Part shown: positions 58,926 through 64,000 of the stretch, one piece after another
Position numbering within the stretch: position 1 is the stretch's first letter
Layout of the letters: every line of letters begins with the position of its first letter
NCBI GenBank assembly: GCA_002914805.1
Contig: JXTB01000062.1
Location: forward strand, 1,026,175 to 1,090,174
Direction of reading: 5' to 3'
DNA from: Parasponia andersonii
Taxonomy: Eukaryota; Streptophyta; Magnoliopsida; Rosales; Cannabaceae
DNA: 64,000 nt
Program-made: the position numbers and the translations under genes
Notes under the pieces: model-generated
Told to the model about the DNA's origin: nothing
What the model saw: only the letters and a program-made list of their open reading frames with translations
Database searches by the model: none

Positions 58926-60109
58926 TCTTGTAACAACATTAACTACGAGTATTCAAAGAAGAGTCTTTTTACAACAGATGTGAGGTACTAAGGCGATTCC
59001 TATACCAGCGGTAGATTTGAGGATTCAACTGACACCACCGTTACTCAAGCTTCTAACAGCTCGGAATATATATATATATATATAGGGGAGTTATTCCAAC
59101 TCATAGATACACACTCCAATCTTGACGTGTGAATTTCTATAGACCAAGTCACTAAGGTCTCGTTTATGATTTTGATTCTGAATGTTGTTGTTACTTCTGA
59201 AAAAACAATTAGACAAAAAAAAATGAGGAGGGGAATCATAAACTTCTTTTTTAATCAACAAAATTTAAGAATTGTTACGTAACCGATATATTAAGTAGGA
59301 TTTGAGGAGTAAAAGACACATTGTTTTATGAAATTGATCTGTTTTTGCGGTACAAATTTTTTAAAATATTATTGTAAAATAGTACACATGATACTTAGAC
59401 ATTTTCTACTAAATACTTAAATTTTTTAGACTTTTTTTCTTGCACTACTTCTTGTTTACAGTATATACAACAGGATTGCAACATACAGTGAGTGTGTGAG
59501 ATAAAAACACATAAAAAGACCACACTAAAAATAAATAAATAAATAAACAAGTAAACAAAAGCTAGCTAGCACTCTTAAATATTGAGGAGGATTGAGGAGG
59601 AGTTTCTAGTTAGACTAAAGAGTCTAAATCTAAAAGAAGAAAATTTAAGAACGTGTTTTTGTTTTTTTTTTTTTTAAACGTCGTGTTTTTGATTTTTGAG
59701 TTAAAGAGTTTGTGCGGAACATGTTGTCCACAATAGCGTAGAAGTGTTTCTTCCTTTTATAATGAAAAAAACCACCAAATTTGTCGGAAATATAATTTTA
59801 ATTTCCCACCATATTATGGTCTATAGTTGTATTTTACCACTCTTTTCACATTACTTTTCGTAATCGATTGGTTATTCTTTTCTTATAGGACACCAACACC
59901 ATTACCAATACCACATAAGGGATAATTTTAATTTTGTTAACAGGTGACAAATAAATCCCGCTTTAAAGTGTAATTGCAATCCGCTAACACATTAACTTTT
60001 GAGATGCCATTTAACTTTACTCGAAAGAAGAGGAGAGGTGATCTACTCTATTGAATTTTGAAAGATAACCAGGAGTGGAAGTAGAGTAATTGTATAAACC
60101 AAAAATATT
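58926..60109. other. Intergenic stretch
   Basis: No gene seen. A (TA)n run lies at 59066-59083. Text 58926-59070 is more balanced in composition than the rest and may be a further transposon scrap, not identified. Confidence 0.45.
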
Positions 60110-60576
60110 GGCTATGTTTGTTAGGAAGGAAAAGGGAGAGGAAGAAAAAAATTTGACAGAAAAGTTGAAAGAAATTGAAAATTTGGATTGTTTGGTAAAG
60201 AGAGAAAATGGAAAGAAAAGAAAAAAATGGAAGGAAAAAAATGATAAAACTCACACAGATCTTTTCTGCTTAAAAATAGAAAAAACAAATAGGAAATAAA
60301 ATATTTTATTAGTGTATTGATAAATTAAATTACAAAACTACCATTGTACTAAACTTTAAATAATAGTAATATTAGAAATAAAATTATCATTATAAATCAA
60401 ATTTCACTACCTCTAAACTTTAAATAATAGTAATATTAGAAATAAAATTATCATATTAAATCAAATTTCACTACCTCCTACTAAGGAGAAAAATATATTT
60501 CTTTTCCATCTTATAATTTTTCTATCCCTCTTATTTTTTTCTCCCTACTATTTTCTTTCCTCTACCAAACATAGCC
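60110..60576. mobile_element. MITE-like element with inverted ends and a 64-bp internal duplication
   Basis: The left end GGCTATGTTTG(T)TAGGAAGG and the right end, inverted, GGCTATGTTTGGTAGAGGAAAG match over about 20 bp. Purine-rich left and pyrimidine-rich right halves extend the inverted symmetry. A 64-bp tandem repeat (60351-60414 and 60415-60478) sits in the middle. No clear target duplication was found, so the superfamily is unknown; hAT-type is plausible. Confidence 0.6.
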
Positions 60577-61235
60577 TAGTTACACGATTTTCATTAGTAA
60601 AAGATCACATGTCACCTTACTTTAGACCAAATACAAATTAATCAGTTACAAAACATGACCTTCTAGATTTGACAAACGATGATTTTGAACCCAATTTAAA
60701 ACACGGTAATGATTCATCACCAAAAATTTTAGCATTTTCCTAACTTTTCTCCCGACTGGTAGATTTAATAAAATGAAGTACAATGGTCAGACACAAATTT
60801 GCTATAAAGTTCAGTTCAACGGTCAAAACTCACAAAGAGAGACAAGTCGATAGAATACAGAGGAAAAACACAGCTCAGATGTCACGCCTCAAAAATGAAT
60901 TTCAAAAAAAAAAATCACATAATGCTCCTGAAAAATTCAAGAATTATCATCATCATCATCATCATCGTCAACGTCATAATCAAACCCTTAAAAGGGGAAA
61001 ATTTCTTGGTTGATCCAACCTTGGACGACACTGTTATCAGAAGCTATAATATAACATAACATGAACTACATGAACTACAGACTAAATATATTTTCCCAGT
61101 GAGGAGATGAATAAAAGGCGATAAAAGGGGAGGAGGTCAGCAAAGAAAAATGCAGGCAATGATGGGGGGACAGAATTGGAGGTTGGAGATACAAACGTCG
61201 GAACTGAAGAACACCATTCTTCCGAGTGCAGTGCT
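60577..61235. other. 3' flank of the H+-pyrophosphatase gene
   Basis: No gene seen. A short ATC/TCA microsatellite lies at 60946-60968. The stretch nearest 61235 should be the 3' UTR of the minus-strand gene. Confidence 0.5.
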
Positions 61236-64000
61236 CTAAAAAATCTTAAAGAGCAATCCGCCGTGCGTAGCGAAGAAAGGAGCGAAAACAAGGGATTCGA
61301 CAGCCATCAGCTTGATAAGGATGTTGAGAGATGGGCCGGACGTATCTTTCAGGGGATCGCCAATGGTGTCACCGATGACAGCTGCTTTGTGTGGATCTGA
61401 ACCTTTTGGACCAAGGGTTCTTGCATGCTCTGAAGCTCCAGCCTATCATAAAACAAGAGACGGATTCTAAGCCAAAATAAAAGAATAGTTCTAATAAGAA
61501 GGCCATAACCCTTCAAGTCCAAGCAAATGCATACCTCAATGTATTTCTTGGCATTATCCCAAGCACCACCAGTGTTGGACGCAGAAATAGCAATCTGTCA
61601 ATGAAAATAGATTTGAGTCAAATACACTGCCCATATTATTATATGAAGAAAAAGAAAACAACTTTTTAGAAATGTTCATTAACTAGTACCTGCACACCAG
61701 AGACGAGGGATCCAGCAAGGACACCAGACAGGGTTTCAACGCCAAAAAAGATTCCAACGATGAGGGGTGTAAGCATGACAAGAGCACCAGGTGGGATCAT
61801 TTCCTTGATAGAGGCGTCAGTTGAGATCTTAACGCAGGTGGCATAGTCAGGCTTGGCAGTGCCCTCCATGAGACCTGGGATGGTGTTGAATTGCCTACGC
61901 ACTTCCTCAACCATCTTAAGAGCGGCACTTCCCACACTCTTCATTGTCATTGCAGAGAACCAATAAGGAAGCATGGCACCAACAATCAAACCAATGAACA
62001 CTTTCGGGGTCAATACATCAACCGTCGAGATAGATGCGCGGCTGACGAAGGCACCGAAAAGGGCTAGGGATACCAGGGCAGCAGAGCCAATAGCAAAACC
62101 CTGAAGAAAAAAAACAGAAAAATAATCAAGCATATTCATATCCCAGTGAACCCATATGAGAAGAAGAGAACTTTCCTCGTGCAATTTACATGTTAAAAAT
62201 GCAATAAAACATAAATAGAGAACTGTTATGGGTGATAAGAACTAACATTTACAATTTTAATACTGTTAGCCTAAATAAATTAAGAGGGAGGAAAAAAAAC
62301 AGAAGACGAAAGCTAGTTCTGAATCAGGTTTCCTAAGTTCACTTATGCTAGCTCAATTTTGGCATGCAACTTAAGAATATTTAGACTGGGACCAGACAAC
62401 AACAAAGTAAAATGGCTATTACTTGGGATGAGGGAATTTCAGACCTTTCCAATAGCAGCAGTGGTGTTTCCAGCAGCATCAAGAGCATCAGTTCTCTCTC
62501 GGATTCTGTGGCTCATACCCGCCATCTCAGCAATACCTCCAGCATTGTCACTGATTGGACCATATGCATCAATGGCCAATCCAGTGGCAATGGTACTTAG
62601 CATTCCAAGTGCAGCTACAGCAATACCATACATAGCAGCAAAGCTAAAGCTAACAAAAATGCTGACTGCAATAGCAAAAATAGGAATGATGACAGATTTG
62701 TATCCCAATGCAAGGCCGAAAATAACATTCGTGGCAGCTCCAGTACGGCAGGAATCCGCAACATCTTGCACAGGGCTACATCGTAAAAATAAAACAATTT
62801 GAAGAAAAAAAGAGAGAGAGAGAGGTTCAATCTTATGATTAATAGACACAGGAATAATAAATACAAATGCCAATTACCTGTATGCATTGCTAGTATAATA
62901 CTCTGTTACAAAACCAATGATAAGACCAGCCCAGAGACCAACAGCAACACATAAGAAAAGTTGCCTGCACAACAAAGAATGATAATAGTACATCGATGAA
63001 AAGCTTCACAAGCAACGCAAGAAAAGAGCACCCGTTTCTTCTGCTGAATACTGTAGAATTACAGCTTACCAGTTCTTAACAACTTTCTGTGTTCCGAAAT
63101 TAAAGATGGTGAAGGAAGATGGAAGGGCAATCCAACTAACAATAGCAATTCCAATAGTCATCAGAGCGGTGGAAATGATTAGCTGCTTCTTCAGCGCTGG
63201 TTCAATTTCATTAACAGCCTTAATCTCAAAGACATCAGTTGCGAATAGGGTGGTGATCAAACATACAATGATACCAACAGAACTGATTACGAGAGGATAA
63301 AGCATTGCAGTTAACTCGTGATTGATCCCAAAGGAGGAGATGGAGGCAACAACAAGGGCAGCACAAGAGGACTCAGCATATGAGCCAAAAAGATCTGATC
63401 CCATACCAGCAATATCACCAACATTGTCACCAACATTGTCAGCAATCACCTGAAAACATGAAAATACTAAATATAAATATTTGGGGGAAAAATATTAAAA
63501 TAAAAACAAAAAAACAAGCTTCTGGAATTTAAAGAGAAACCAAATTGAGTTAATGCTTACAGCAGGGTTCCTCGGGTCATCCTCAGGAATATTCCTTTCA
63601 ACCTTGCCAACAAGATCAGCACCCACATCAGCAGCTTTGGTGTAGATACCCCCACCAACTCTACCAAAGAGAGCCATGGAAGATCCACCAAGCCCATAAC
63701 CAGTGATAGCTTCAAAAAGACCTTCCCAATCATCACCATAGTACAGCTTGAAGAGATTGATAGCAATGAAAAGAACCAAGAGACCATTTGCAGCAAGTAA
63801 AAAACCCATCACAGCACCAGACCTAAATGCAGTGATAAAAGCCTTCCCAACACCTTTTCTTGCCTCCAGTGTTGTTCTGGCATTCGCATAGGTGGCGATC
63901 CTCATTCCAAGGAAACCAGATACCACAGAAGTGAAGCCACCAAGCAGAAAGGATATGGTGCTAAAGACAGCATTAGCAAGTGCTGGCTTGCACATTTTTG
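61236..64000 (-). CDS. Vacuolar H+-pumping pyrophosphatase, type I (K+-dependent), 3' part
   Basis: The enzyme hydrolyses pyrophosphate to pump protons into the vacuole and is a multi-pass tonoplast protein (AVP1/VHP family). Seven exons are visible: 64000-63561 (open at the window edge), 63449-63070, 62964-62878, 62775-62445, 62100-61690, 61594-61535 and 61442-61236. All junctions keep frame and use GT-AG. They give 637 residues, about the last five-sixths of a usual 760-770. The catalytic [11 protein letters not shown] and the E-D-D-P-R-N-P-A segment lie near 63575-63645; D-N-V-G-D-N-V-G-D starts exon 63449. G-N-T-T-A-A at the end of exon 62775-62445 has Ala where K+-independent pumps have Lys. 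The protein ends L-L-F-K-I-F. No defect was seen; the 5' exons lie beyond the window. Confidence 0.96.

Noticed and set aside
1..64000. tRNA or rRNA genes
   Set aside because: No cloverleaf or rRNA-like block was recognised; the tRNA-like matches are retrotransposon primer-binding sites only.

Overview
The window is nuclear DNA from a flowering plant. The genes have GT-AG introns, the proteins are typical plant enzymes (tonoplast H+-pyrophosphatase, plastid arogenate dehydrogenase, a soluble 2-oxoglutarate dioxygenase cluster), and plant Ty1/copia, Ty3/gypsy, hAT, MULE, TRIM and LINE relics dominate. The gene models fit a eudicot, but the species cannot be named from sequence alone.

Layout. 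Positions 1-31,880 are essentially one dead minus-strand 2-oxoglutarate/Fe(II) dioxygenase gene (here DOX-A) inflated to about 31 kb by transposons. A copia element (787-26600) sits in its third exon. That copia was itself hit twice by Athila-type gypsy elements: Athila-1, minus strand, 1242-13845, and Athila-2, plus strand, 17429-25738. One LTR of Athila-1 carries a further solo LTR (11129-13417, with a 51-base N gap). A degenerate hAT transposon (28264-31616) interrupts DOX-A exon 1. Next come a dead MULE with about 45-bp terminal inverted repeats (33204-38044) and a complete TRIM element (39235-39638).

From 40.5 to 50 kb lies the rest of the dioxygenase cluster: one intact four-exon gene (DOX-B, 40517-42213, +), a two-exon remnant (DOX-C), an exon-1 scrap (DOX-D) and a four-exon pseudogene on the minus strand (DOX-E). 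A 2.5-kb gag-only copia element (TR-GAG type, 44979-47494) lies between D and E, and a LINE 3' fragment lies in a DOX-E intron. A two-exon gene on the minus strand (51261-53693) encodes an arogenate dehydrogenase with two tandem TyrA domains and a plastid-targeting-like N terminus. From 54.1 to 58.9 kb there are copia relics with an 845-bp tandem duplication. At 60.1-60.6 kb is a MITE-like inverted-repeat element. The window ends inside a type I vacuolar H+-pyrophosphatase gene (minus strand, seven exons visible, 61236-64000).

Only three genes look functional: DOX-B, the arogenate dehydrogenase and the H+-pyrophosphatase. They do not form a pathway together. The main story is birth and death of a tandem dioxygenase family with multi-level nested transposon insertion, readable because most target-site duplications are still present. 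No new biochemical system was seen. The most unusual items are the nest, the two-domain arogenate dehydrogenase whose intron begins with an in-frame stop, and the gag-only copia with tandem U3 repeats.
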